Part shown: positions 10,701-20,036 of the stretch, in pieces | Position numbering within the stretch: position 1 is the first letter of the stretch | How the letters are laid out: each line of letters opens with the position of its first letter | DNA from: Tubiluchus corallicola | Taxonomy: Eukaryota; Priapulida; Priapulimorpha; Priapulimorphida; Tubiluchidae | DNA length: 64,000 nt | Assembly (NCBI GenBank): GCA_030141605.1 | Contig: JAQGDQ010000905.1 | Span: 1-64,000, forward strand | Direction of reading: 5' to 3' | Notes under the pieces: model-generated | What the model was told of the DNA's origin: nothing | The model's input: the letters and a program-made list of their open reading frames with translations, nothing else | Database searches by the model: none | Position numbers and translations under genes: made by a program

Positions 10701-13700
10701 TTCCTTTATCTACTGGTATTCTGTACTTTTACTCTTCACACAAGAGTCCATTTGCATTCTTCCTTTATCTACTGGTATTCTGTACCTTTACTCTTCTCAC
10801 AAGAGTCCATTTGCATTCTTCCTTTATCTACTGGTATTCTGTACCTTTACTCTTCTCACAAGAGTCCATTTGCATTCTTCCTTTATCTACTGGTATTCTG
10901 TACCTTTTACTCTTCTCACAAGAGTCCAATTTGCATTCTTCCTTTATCTACTGGTATTCTGTACCTTTACTCTTCTCACAAGAGTCCATTTGCATTCTTC
11001 CTTTATCTACTGGTATTCTGTACCTTTACTCTTCTCACAAGAGTCCATTTGCATTCTTCCTTTATCTACTGGTATTCTGTATCTTTACTCTTCTCACAAG
11101 AGTCCATTTGCATTCTTCCTTTATCTACTGGTATTCTGTACTTTTACTCTTCACACAAGAGTCCAATTTGCATTCTTCCTTTATCTACTGGTATTCTGTA
11201 CCTTTACTCTTCTCACAAGAGTCCATTTGCATTCTTCCTTTATCTACTGGTATTCTGTACTTTTACTCTTCACACAAGAGTCCAATTTGCATTCTTCCTT
11301 TATCTACTGGTATTCTGTACCTTTACTCTTCTCACAAGAGTCCATTTGCATTCGTTCTTTATCTACTGGTATTCTGTACCTTTACTCTTCTCGCAAGAGT
11401 CCATTTGCATTCTTCCTTTATCTACTGGTATTCTGTACTTTTACTCTTCACACAAGAGTCCAATTTGCATTCTTCCTTTATCTACTGGTATTCTGGACTT
11501 TTACTCTTTTCACAAGAGTCCATTTGCATTCTTCCTTTATCTACTGGTATTCTGTACTTTTACTCTTCACACAAGAGTCCAATTTGCATTCTTCCTTTAT
11601 CTACTGGTATTCTGTACCTTTACTCTTCTCACAAGAGTCCATTTGCATTCTTTCTTTATCTACTGGTATTCTGTACCTTTACTCTTCTCGCAAGAGTCCA
11701 TTTGCATTCTTCCTTTATCTACTGGTATTCTGTACTTTTACTCTTCACACAAGAGTCCAATTTGCATTCTTCCTTTATCTACTGGTATTCTGTACTTTTA
11801 CTCTTCACACAAGAGTCCATTTGCATTCTTTCCTTATCTACTGGTATTCTGTATCTTTGCTCTTCTCACAAGAGTCCATTTGCATTCTTCCTTTATCTAC
11901 TGGTCTTCTGTACCTTTACTCTTCTCACAAGAGTCCATTTGCATTCTTCCTTTTTTTGTTGTGCCAATTGGTTTATACATTAAAGTTTGATGTTCCGTCT
12001 TTAGTTCAAATTATTGAATTTGACACTTGTATAATTGTATTCCTATTAATGAAGTATATTTATTTTTTAGCTTTATATATGTATGTATTTATATCTTCGT
12101 AAACAGTGTTTGTATTGTGTGAACTGTAATTGGAATTGCCCTATAAAATATGTTAAAATATGCTTTCAGGACCATAAAAACTTTTTGGCAATACTTGGAA
12201 TACAAAGGATTGGGAAATAAGGATGACTTATGGCAGAAGATACAAGATATGATTATAAAACAAGTCATAAGGTATTTCCTTAATTCCTGGATGATAAAAA
12301 CGATATAACATGTCAGTTTGATCGAAAACTACATTTTCTTCAATTTCGTTTACAGTGCGGAATGGGTGCTGAATCACATGATGAACGCTCATGTCAAAAG
12401 TCGTTATTCCTGTCACGAGATCTACGGTTACGACTTCATGTTGGACAAGAATCTCACCCCTTGGATGCTAGAAGTTAATGCAGCGAGCCCTTGGTAAGTG
12501 AAAGAACATGAAAGGATAAAGGCGAGTCGTGTAGTCCACCACTGCAGCTGGCTTCTGAAAGCCAGGTGAACACAGGTTCAAATACCTGCTTTGCATGGCT
12601 TCATTTGCCGTACAGTTTGCATCATTGTGGAGAAAGCATTTACATTTGGTGTGACTGAGGTGTCACTAGGTTCAGGGCTTCCTTTTAGCAGATTAACGGT
12701 GATTATTCAGGCTCCTGTCACAAGACAAACATCCACACTGCACCCCGTCATTCGATCTTGGAATCTGGCTTTTCCAGTACAGCGATTATAAAAAATATCG
12801 ACACATCAAATCACATTCACACGAAAAAAAGGATTACAAAAGGTTGGGTCAGAAATGATTGTCATCTTATACTGAACTTTGTCTAATTTTGATTGCCAAT
12901 CAATTAACGATCTATTTTGACCTTCGATTGGTGGTTGAAGTGTGCTAATGATCTTTCTGGCCTTGGAACGGTGAATCAAAGTGTCTATGACATTTGCGAT
13001 AACACGTTGCAGTACGTTTGACCTTAGTTTGGTGAGCTAGAGTGTGTTAACCTCCATTTTGACCTTAAGTTGGGGAATCAGAGTGTGTTAACCTCCATTT
13101 TGACCTTAGTTTGGTGAGCTAGAGTGTGTTAACCTCCATTTTGACCTTAGATTGGGGAATCAGAGTGTGTTAACCTCCATTTTGACCTTAGTTTGGTGAG
13201 CTAGAGTGTGTTAACCTCCATTTTGACCTTAGATTGGGGAATCAGAGTGTGTTAACCTCCATTTTGACCTTAGTTTGGTGAGCTAGAGTGTATTAACCTC
13301 CATTTTGACCTTAGGTTGGTGAATCAGAGTGTGTTAACCTCCATTTTGACCTTAAGTTGGTGAGTCAGAGTGTGTTAACCTCCATTTTGACCTTAAGTTG
13401 GTGAATCAGAGTGTGTTAACCTCCATTTTGACCTTAGATTGGGGAATCAGAGTGTGTTAACCTCCATTTTGACCTTAGTTTGGTGAGCTAGAGTGTGTTA
13501 ACCTCCATTTTGACCTTAGATTGGTGAATCAGAGTGTTTTAACCTCCATTTTGACCTTAGATTGGTGAGTCAGAGTGTTTTAACCTCCATTTTGACCTTA
13601 AGTTGGTGAATCAGAGTGTTTTAACCTCCATTTTGACCTTAGATTGGTGAGTCAGAGTGTTTTAACCTCCATTTTGACCTTAAGTTGGTGAATCAGAGTG

Positions 13701-15662
13701 TTTTAACCTCCATTTTGACCTTAGATTGGTGAATCAGAGTGTGTTAACCTCCATTTTGACCTTAGTTTGGTGAGTCAGAGTGTGTTAACCTCCATTTTGA
13801 CCTTAGATTGGGGAATCAGAGTGTGTTAACCTCCATTTTGACCTTAGATTGGTGAATCAGAGTGTTTTAACCTCCATTTTGACCTTAGGTTGGTGAATCA
13901 GAGTGTTTTAACCTCCATTTTGACCTTAGGTTGGTGAATCAGAGTGTGTTAACCTCCATTTTGACCTTAGGTTGGTGAGTCAGAGTGTTTTAACCTCCAT
14001 TTTGACCTTAGGTTGGTGAATCAGAGTGTGTTAACCTCCATTTTGACCTTAGGTTGGTGAGTCAGAGTGTGTTAACCTCCATTTTGACCTTAAGTTGGTG
14101 AATCAGAGTGTGTTAACCTCCATTTTGACCTTAGATTGGGGAATCAGAGTGTGTTAACCTCCATTTTGACCTTAGATTGGGGAATCAGAGTGTTTTAACC
14201 TCCATTTTGACCTTAGATTGGTGAATCAGAGTGTGTTAACCTCCATTTTGACCTTAGGTTGGTGAGTCAGAGTGTATTAACCTCCATTTTGATCTTAGAT
14301 TGGCGAATCAGAGTGCGTTAACCTCCATTTTGACCTTAAGTTGGTGAATCAGAGTGTGTTAACCTCCATTTTGACCTTAGGTTGGTGAATCAGAGTGTGT
14401 TAACCTCCATTTTGACCTTAAGTTGGTGAATCAGAGTGTGTTAACCTCCATTTTGACCTTAAGTTGGTGAATCAGAGTGTGTTAACCTCCATTTTGACCT
14501 TAAGTTGGTGAATCAGAGTGTTTTAACCTCCATTTTGACCTTAAGTTGGTGAATCAGAGTGTGTTAACCTCCATTTTGACCTTAAGTTGGTGAATCAGAG
14601 TGTGTTAACCTCCATTTTGACCTTAAGTTGGTGAATCAGAGTGTGTTAACCTCCATTTTGACCTTAAGTTGGTGAATCAGAGTGTGTTAACCTCCATTTT
14701 GACCTTAAGTTGGTGAATCAGAGTGTGTTAACCTCCATTTTGACCTTAAGTTGGTGAATCAGAGTGTTTTAACCTCCATTTTGACCTTAAGTTGGTGAAT
14801 CAGAGTGTGTTAACCTCCATTTTGACCTTAAGTTGGTGAATCAGAGTGTGTTAACCTCCATTATGACCTTAGGTTGGTGAGTCAGAGTGTATTAACCTCC
14901 ATTTTGACCTTAAGTTGGTGAGTCAGAGTGTGTTAACCTCCATTTTGACCTTAAGTTGGTGAATCAGAGTGTGTTAACCTCCATTTTGACCTTAGGTTGG
15001 TGAGTCAGAGTGTGTTAACCTCCATTTTGACCTTAAGTTGGTGAATCAGAGTGTGTTAACCTCCATTTTGACCTTAGGTTGGTGAATCAGAGTGTGTTAA
15101 CCTCCATTTTGATCTTAGGTTGGTGAGTCAGAGTGTGTTAACCTCCATTTTGGCCTTAGGTTGGTGAGTCAGAGGGTGCCAATGATACCACCATCACTTG
15201 CAATATGTCCAGCGTGTGCCATGTGGGACAAAACGTTGTAAATTCGCCAATACAACGCTTGTGAGACGGTTTAATCTAGTGGCAACGCTTCTGCTTTACG
15301 TCTGGGAGGTCGTGAGTTCGATACAGGGGCTGGGTCATACCAAAGACTTTAAAAATGGTACCGCTGTTGCCCTGCCTGGCACGTAGTATTTAGGGTAAAG
15401 GGGGGTAATAATAGTCTCTGTTATGTAAGCATAGATTGTTATTTACAGTTGATTCAAAGATTCTTTGTAGATTATGTTAATTCTTCATCCAAAAAGCCCA
15501 CTTTAAATAATCATTATTACTGTTGTTGTTGTTGTTGTTGCTGCTGTTGCTGCTGTCTGCTGCTGCTGCTGTTGTTGTTGTTGTTGTTGTTGCTGCTGTT
15601 GTTGTTTTTGTTGTTGCTGCTGCTGCTGTTGTTGTTGTTGCTGTTGTTGCTGTTGTTGTTGT

Positions 15663-15693
<31 letters not shown>

Positions 15694-15699
15694 ATTGTT

Positions 15700-15730
<31 letters not shown>

Positions 15731-18700
15731 TTGCTGTTGTTGTTGTTGCTGCTGCTGCTGCTGTTGTTATTATCATTAAAAAATCCGAACTATAACATAT
15801 TTTAACTCGTCAAACCAAGACGACAAAAGGGTCACTAAGTGTCCGCTGTAGGGGTTTCAATTTAATCTTGTATTTTTTTCGTGAGTGAAACACTATCTTT
15901 TATTTTAAGTAAAACTCAAACAAATTATAACACTTTTTGAAACTGAAACTTTAGTTTCTTACGTGCGGATGACGCGAGTAATGGACCAACAGCTCAAGAC
16001 GCTTTTAACATAGCAGGATTTCGAATACCTGTGTCAACCAACGAAGAATCAGAACATCTCCGTTCTCAACAAAGGTAAAAAAGTTTTTCTGGTTTGCAAG
16101 AAATGCTTGCCTGTAACAAAATATAAATTTTAAGATTCATTTCTGTTGATTTTACGATGTAAACTATTGACCAAAATCGGATGTTTATGCGCGGACAAAC
16201 GAAAGATTATATTTCATTTAGGGCAGAGGTGTGCAAATTATCTGACTGGCCGGGCCACATTAAACTTTCCCGCAATTCCTGTGGGCCACAGACAGTTTGA
16301 TCAAGGAGCCAAGTACAGAAGGGCCTAATAATAATTTTTTTGCATCCGACCCGCGTACATCATTACTACTACTCAAGAAACTATTTTAGAAGTTATTAAA
16401 ATTTATATTACAAACCATATATTTCTACTTTCAGGACAGATAGTGGTAATTTCATTACAATGCATATTAGTAACGTGTATCACACAGTCTGTGTAGTACA
16501 GTGACATTAAGCTACAACCGTCTTGTAAAGGTTAATGGCATCTGATCTAGTAGAAAAAACTACCCGCACTATCTTTGGGATTGTGGCACGGACTTCAGCT
16601 GGATACACTCAATTAATCGCCCGGGCCGCACTTTCATTAGGTTGACAAATCTCTTTGCGGGCCGCACAAATTCTCTCAGCGCACAGCCCTGATTTAGGGG
16701 CTTGCCTGCTTACTTCATTGCTTAATTCTCTACCTGTCTGTCCGTCAGTTTTCCTGCTTGTAAGGCCAGACTCTTTCCTATGTTGTAAGTAGCCGGAGCG
16801 CTTTTGTTATTTTAACAACCGTAAATGACACTTTTTTATTTAGCAATTCCTCACGTCTCCCAGAAGCAGGTCCAATGCTGCCAAAGTCACATCTGGACTG
16901 TGGACTCTCGGCAGAAGAGAAAGCAAAACGGTTATATTTCACAAAAGCTGCTTCTGAAGAGGTATGTCAACTAAACTACCTGGATTAACTAACCTGGTGT
17001 TCTTACCTGAGGGATGACTTGGTTCTTTTAAAGTTGAATTCACCTAGGAGTCGAGATTGACATAAGTATGTATTTAGATAGGAAAGTAAGCAACGTCAAA
17101 GGTCAAAGAGAAAATCAGAGGTCAGGTTTCAAAGTCACTGTGTAACAGTCACTGAGAATGACTTGGGCCAACACAACAATCCTCTGATTTTCTTACTTGA
17201 TGTGAATTTGGAAACAATAAGTAGGGGTCGCTGGCAAGCTGAAAAGGCTGATGGGTAGCACTTCCAAATTTGAATAGCTTGTGGTTAATATGCCAAATCT
17301 GACTGGCTGATGGCAAAAACAACTTCATCTGATTGGCTGATGGCTAATACCTCCCAATCTTTGCTAACCTCGAAGGTTTGCATTTGGCAGTTTGTTATGC
17401 ACTTGAATTTGATTTTTCCAGGAGATACAAACTCACATTCTAGATGAACTAACACCAGCAGATGTTCGTGAACTTGTAGAAGCTGAAGACGAATTTTCCA
17501 GGAGAGGAAGTTCCGAAAGAATCTTTCCCAGTCCTACATCTCACAAGTACTTGAAGTATTTTGAAGAAAAACGATACAGTAACTTACTACTAGATGCTTG
17601 GACACAGAAGTACCACAATGACCATGAAAAAGGTAGGTTTTTGCTTCTTAGAAACAAGCATATTTGCCTCATTTTGCATTTTTCAGAAGTCCCTTGCCAA
17701 GACTAGAAGCAACCTGTAAGAAGAGAATTCCATGACTATTCTCATGGGATATGGCACACATGGGAAAAACGCAGGGATGATATTGCAATGTTTATAATAA
17801 TAAAAATAATGGCTTAAGAGACAAATGAAAATTTAAAACTAATTTGTTTAAAATTTTTCTACAAAATTTCGAGTTTCAACGGGTGTCATTTGATAACGAC
17901 CTGTGTTACTAAGTTCCAAATATTATGTTAAAGCTTTAGTTAACTCCATCAGGACCGCATCATTCAAAATAGGTCTTATAAGAGATATGGCTTTTGTGCT
18001 ACTGTACGAGCACAGAAATAACCAAATGATTACAAATTAGGTACTGTTCTATTCAGGAGCATCTCAGCTGTCCAATCATGCTATTTGTTTAAATATTTAT
18101 AAGTGATTTAATTGGATAAAATTAAAAAAACATGCCCTCTTCAGGCACTACAAATTAGCCTATTGAGTAGCTTGGTCTGGTGTACGCTTGCGTGAAAGTA
18201 CACACTACTTTATTGATCGCTTGCTTGCTACAGCCCAAGAGAACTACCTGCTGTACAGACCTCCAGGAAAAACCAACCGATCAGCCAAGGAGAAATTAAG
18301 GTCATTTCATTTCTTAATAGGAATTTCTCCTTAAAATAGAGTAGACTTGAGACCAAAGTTTATCAGAGTGTTGTGTCTGGATAGTTGAAATTTCCTACAT
18401 TAGCTGATTTCAAACAAGTGATACTGTACATTGTTACAGTGCAAACAATGCAGTTACTGAAAGCTTTTTTTCAATTTTTCCATCAAAAATCGATTTTTAC
18501 CTTGTCTAAGGTAAGCAAACGCATTGCTTAGTGAGACTAGTTTTAATTAGCTAATGCAAAATTCAACAAACGCTTACCGTCCCGAAGGAATTTAATCCAC
18601 TAAAGTGCTCGTCATGTTCTTAAATCGCTTCAAGACTGTGTTAGTTTATTGGTAGTTTGTTTACTATGAGTTAAATATCCATAGTCAAATGCCTGTAAAC

Positions 18701-18838
18701 AATTTAGAAAATGAAAAAAGGAAGAAGTTCACCACTAACCTGTACACAAATTCTGTTTTAGGTTGGCAGTTGTTAGAATCATATTGCAAGGAGAGATACC
18801 ACATCCGGAACCAACCTTGGGGCAGCGACAAATGCTGA
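4556..18838 (+). CDS. TTLL4: TTLL4-like tubulin polyglutamylase, ten 3' exons
   Basis: The join is 4556-4750, 4935-5023, 6271-6399, 9811-9933, 12170-12271, 12356-12493, 15955-16074, 16844-16961, 17422-17632 and 18762-18838. Every junction is GT-AG and the phases fit throughout. The order matches vertebrate TTLL4: FGFVP and KWIYKP early in the TTL domain, the LVRFAS strand, FMHLTN, the GYDFMLD and LEVN metal-binding segment, then the TTLL4-type tail with EDEFSRRG and ERIFPS. Enzymes of this family add glutamates to tubulin and, for TTLL4, to nucleosome assembly proteins, using ATP. Odd points: the usual FDLR reads FHIR, the residues after LEVN are AASP instead of ISPS, and the glycine-rich loop is unusual. 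The N-terminal exons are not in view. Introns are packed with minisatellites. Confidence 0.92.
4935..5023 (+). CDS. TTLL4: TTLL4-like exon B
   Basis: The acceptor is CATGCAG and the donor is AG|GTTTGT; the exon ends in phase 2. It encodes GGRGMAVL and NPVIIQR, corresponding to the nucleotide-binding loop and the strand that ends in VQRY in TTLL4. The glycine loop lacks the usual SARGIGI spacing, so either the protein has diverged or the acceptor differs by a few codons. Confidence 0.85.
5546..5715 (+). repeat. 26-bp tandem repeat
   Basis: Between six and seven copies of a unit containing GGACACTTTCTATTCTAACA. Variants differ at one or two bases. Confidence 0.9.
5750..6035 (+). mobile_element. 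Dispersed CpG-containing repeat, copy 1
   Basis: It is similar to 30830-31110 in the same orientation. Shared landmarks are TCACTCAATATTATC, CACGTGAG, a CGCATGCG-type CpG cluster, GTCTGCTG and GTTGTCACGTGCTTA. Similarity resumes further on (ATTTTCTGAAGCAGCA). No terminal repeats or coding capacity were found, so its class is unknown. Confidence 0.7.
6271..6399 (+). CDS. TTLL4: TTLL4-like exon C
   Basis: The acceptor is CTTCTAG and the donor is AA|GTAAGA; the phases are 2 in and 2 out. It encodes YISKPLLVEGYKF, HIRIHAYV and the LVRFASNK strand. In TTLL enzymes this position reads KFDLRIYV. Here the aspartate is replaced by histidine while the arginine is kept. An inverted duplicate lies at 2919-3047. 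Confidence 0.93.
6640..7512 (+). repeat. 60-bp minisatellite carrying a 5' splice-site consensus
   Basis: About 14 units. In the sense direction of the TTLL4-like gene thirteen copies contain TTAGGTAAGT, which matches the AG|GTAAGT donor consensus, and two contain TTACGTAAGT. The array starts about 240 bp after the real donor of exon C. The - strand frame is open across the array (303 codons) only because the unit is divisible by three and lacks a stop. Confidence 0.93.
7521..8714 (+). other. Intron sequence, AT-rich, no gene seen
   Basis: At 7870-8110 there are degenerate pieces of the 60-bp family in left-arm orientation. Near 8395-8485 a G-rich run of TTAGGG-like variants occurs, similar to 33905-33960. 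A 75-codon ORF at 8490-8717 has no recognisable features. Confidence 0.5.
8715..8975 (+). mobile_element. Dispersed element, partial copy 1
   Basis: It shares TTACTAGCCAATCAG, GACTTGGGTAGCTCTACCA and AGTCTTTCACA followed by TTCTATTCTCTTC with 9985-10400 and 36280-36620. This copy lacks the 5' part that begins with GTGCTGCCACCT. Confidence 0.75.
9005..9808 (+). repeat. 62-bp minisatellite abutting a TTLL4 exon
   Basis: About 13 units, ending exactly at the acceptor of exon D. Units with GCATTGGAAATC and GCACTGGAATC mostly alternate, giving a two-unit higher-order period near 123 bp. Each unit carries the pyrimidine tract TTGTTTTTATTTCA. Only the last one ends in CAG; the others read CATGG, so they lack the AG. 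The open + frames here are repeat artefacts. Confidence 0.93.
9811..9933 (+). CDS. TTLL4: TTLL4-like exon D
   Basis: The acceptor is TTTATTTCAG, supplied by the last repeat unit; the donor is TG|GTATGT. It encodes YSSKDADVSDNFMHLTN then LNKRNNQ. This matches the TTLL4 segment around FMHLTNYSVNKKN, although Tyr-Ser after LTN is Ile-Asp here. Confidence 0.93.
9985..10400 (+). mobile_element. Dispersed element, copy 2
   Basis: It starts around GTGCTGCCACCTACATTT and shows the same internal order as the copy at 36280-36620 and the partial copy at 8715. Ends near CCACCAGGGG and a TTCATATAATTCAGT segment. An LTR-like or non-autonomous element is possible; no target duplication was found. Confidence 0.75.
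10495..11955 (+). repeat. 59-bp minisatellite
   Basis: About 24 to 25 copies of a pyrimidine-rich unit containing TTTATCTACTGGTATTCTGT and ACAAGAGTCCATTTGC. The length is not divisible by three and the unit lacks stops in all three + frames, so three overlapping ORFs of about 450-470 codons arise. They encode the same residues cyclically and are not genes. Subtypes (TCTCACAAG versus CACACAAG; an extra A in CCAATTTG) recur in blocks. Confidence 0.95.
11956..12169 (+). other. TTLL4: 3' end of intron D-E
   Basis: AT-rich unique-looking intron sequence ending in ATGCTTTCAG. Confidence 0.7.
12170..12271 (+). CDS. TTLL4: TTLL4-like exon E
   Basis: The phases are 2 in and 2 out. It encodes TIKTFWQYLEYKG and DDLWQKIQDMIIKQVIR, the helical segment that in TTLL4 precedes the last part of the TTL domain. 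Confidence 0.92.
12356..12493 (+). CDS. TTLL4: TTLL4-like exon F (metal-binding segment)
   Basis: The acceptor is TTTACAG and the donor is TG|GTAAGT. It encodes CHEIYGYDFMLDKN and PWMLEVNAASP. The Asp of YDFMLD and the Glu and Asn of LEVN, which bind magnesium in this family, are kept. The usual ISPSL after LEVN is replaced. Confidence 0.94.
12520..12790 (+). mobile_element. tRNA-derived SINE-like sequence
   Basis: A B-box-like GGTTCAAATAC lies at 12575-12585, about 50 bp after a weak A-box-like GTAGTCCACC. The rest is of SINE size. No target duplication was found. Confidence 0.35.
13015..15175 (+). repeat. 41-bp minisatellite, largest array in copy number
   Basis: About 52 copies of a unit containing TTAACCTCCATTTTGACCTT. 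Variation is concentrated in the A/G/T after CCTTA and in GAATCAG versus GAGTCAG or GAGCTAG. The first part alternates GGGGAATCAG and GGTGAGCTAG, a two-unit higher-order pattern. Units with GGTGAGTCAG contain GTGAGT, a donor-like hexamer. Confidence 0.95.
15262..15390 (+). mobile_element. tRNA-derived SINE-like sequence
   Basis: An A-box-like TAGTGGCAACG at about 15277 and a B-box-like GAGTTCGATAC at 15314-15324 are spaced as in a tRNA. They are followed by a GGCTGGGTCATACC-type body common in animal SINEs. Confidence 0.5.
15518..15776 (+). repeat. TTG/CTG trinucleotide repeat
   Basis: An imperfect TTG/CTG/TGC tract. It produces poly-Leu and poly-Ala or poly-Thr ORFs on both strands, which are artefacts. 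Confidence 0.97.
15955..16074 (+). CDS. TTLL4: TTLL4-like exon G
   Basis: The acceptor is ACTTTAG and the donor is AG|GTAAAA. It encodes AQDAFNIAGFRIP and a Ser/Glu-rich stretch. It matches the LLNLAGFVLP region after the catalytic core. Residues between LEVN and this point are shorter and diverged, so a small exon may have been missed. Confidence 0.83.
16224..16691. mobile_element. hAT-type miniature transposon with 8-bp TSD
   Basis: It is flanked on both sides by ATTTAGGG (16216-16223 and 16692-16699), an 8-bp target duplication as made by hAT transposases. The termini CAGAGGTGTGC and the inverted GCACAGCCCTG are imperfect inverted repeats of CAGRG type. GGGCCACA-like subterminal sequence recurs inside. 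At 468 bp it has no transposase. It sits in the intron between exons G and H. Confidence 0.88.
16844..16961 (+). CDS. TTLL4: TTLL4-like exon H
   Basis: The acceptor is TTTATTTAG and the donor is GAG|GTATGT, phase 0. It encodes LPKSHLDCGLSAEEKAKRLY. The LSxxEKAK motif is typical of the TTLL4 C-terminal extension. Confidence 0.88.
17422..17632 (+). CDS. TTLL4: TTLL4-like exon I
   Basis: It encodes LTPADVRELVEAEDEFSRRG, then SERIFPSPTSHKYLKYFEE and a WTQKYHND ending. This is the most TTLL4-specific part and separates it from TTLL5. The exon ends in phase 1 at a GTAGGT donor. Confidence 0.95.
17633..18761 (+). other. TTLL4: Last intron of the TTLL4-like gene
   Basis: About 1.1 kb without exons. 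The segment 17943-18010 (TCAGGACCGCATCATTCAAA and following) resembles 60216-60285, so it is part of a dispersed repeat. Confidence 0.7.
18762..18838 (+). CDS. TTLL4: TTLL4-like terminal exon with stop codon
   Basis: The acceptor is CTGTTTTAG. The frame continues G-WQLLESYCKERYH and ends after PWGSDKC with TGA at 18836-18838. Human TTLL4 has a similar KG-LLRSWC-KGFH segment but continues further, so this tail is short. Confidence 0.85.
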
Positions 18839-19688
18839 TGATGATGATGGCAACGATACTGATTGTCGCACTGAACTGTAAACCACTGATGCTGATAACA
18901 ATTACCTCCTGCATTCTTTCTAGCTTTAATTTTGTTTTCCATTAGTAAATAAGAAAAAAGATTACTAATACATCTTCACTGACACTCGAACCCAGGTCTT
19001 CTTCTTTCCGGATAAATTTAAATCCAATTTAAATTTCCAATCTAAATTTTAATAATTGGTATAAATAAAAGCAATTATTATTCATTAAAAGAATAAGGGT
19101 TTAATCATTTGAATCAATAAAAGCAATTATTATTCATTAAAAGAATAAGGGTTTAATCATTTGAATCAATAAAAGCAATTATTATTCATTAAAAGAATAA
19201 GGGTTTAATCATTTGAATCAATAAAAGCAATTATTATTCATTAAAAGAATAAGGGTTTAATCATTTGAATCAATAAAAGCAATTATTATTCATTAAAAGA
19301 ATAAGGGTTTAATCATTTGAATCAATAAAAGCAATTATTATTCTTAAAAAAATTAATAGTCTTAATTATTTATATGAACAAACACGATTATTATTTATCG
19401 AAAGACTAGTGGATTTGATAATTCATATGAACAATGGCAATTATTGTTCATCAAAAGATTAATGGTTTTAACAATTCTTATGAATAAAACCAATCACTCT
19501 TCACCAAAAGAATTATGGCTGTTTAAAGCACTGTTGTTGTTGTTGTTGCTGCTGTTACTAAAGATATGTCACCAAAAGTGTATTCATATGCATTCGATTC
19601 AGTGTCATCGATGCCAGTGTTGTTGTCGTTATCGTCACCAACATCAAATAACTAAGTTTCAACTTCTAACTTTTCCAGTACTGTTACC
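18839..19688 (+). other. 3' flank of TTLL4-like gene
   Basis: AT-rich. Candidate AATAAA signals lie in the 52-bp array at 19040-19345. A short TTG tract is at 19530-19550. No gene seen. Confidence 0.6.
19040..19345 (+). repeat. 52-bp tandem repeat with AATAAA in each unit
   Basis: Five to six copies of a unit that contains AATCAATAAAAGCAATTATT. It begins about 200 bp after the TTLL4-like stop codon, so each unit offers an AATAAA hexamer to the end of that transcript. Confidence 0.92.
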
Positions 19689-20028
19689 CAGGGCCTATTT
19701 CAAGGGGGGGGGGGGGGGGGAAGTGGGGATACTTCCCCGGGGCCTCACTCTCCTGGGGGGCCTCGCGCCAAGATAATATTTTTTTTGCTTTATGCGAACA
19801 TACTGCCTCCTCTCTCTCTCTTGCCGCACGTGCGTCGTTTGCCAGTATTGACAAGTATTAAGGACTGGTCTTGAGAATAAAGCAGTTTTTCTTTCAATTG
19901 TTCTTTGCTTTAACAACTGTATAACTCCATATTTTCTCTTCGAAAATGCTTCTCCGGCGTTCTAGCAGTTCAAAAATTTCTCACACGCCCCACTTCCCCG
20001 GGCCTCGCTTAGGCTGAAATAGGCCCTG
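19689..20028. mobile_element. hAT-type miniature transposon, intact ends
   Basis: The 14-bp ends CAGGGCCTATTTCA and TGAAATAGGCCCTG are perfect inverted repeats. CTGTTACC occurs directly outside both ends (19681-19688 and 20029-20036), an 8-bp target duplication. The element is 340 bp with CCCCGGGCCTC-type subterminal repeats and no transposase. The perfect ends and duplication suggest a fairly recent insertion. Confidence 0.95.
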
Positions 20029-20036
20029 CTGTTACC

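Noticed and set aside
10575-12102. Three overlapping ORFs of about 450-470 codons
   Set aside because: They are the three + frames of a 59-bp repeat without stops; the residues are the same in cyclic order and there is no unique coding sequence.
15449-15805. Poly-Leu, poly-Ala and poly-Thr ORFs on both strands
   Set aside because: Products of a trinucleotide repeat tract.
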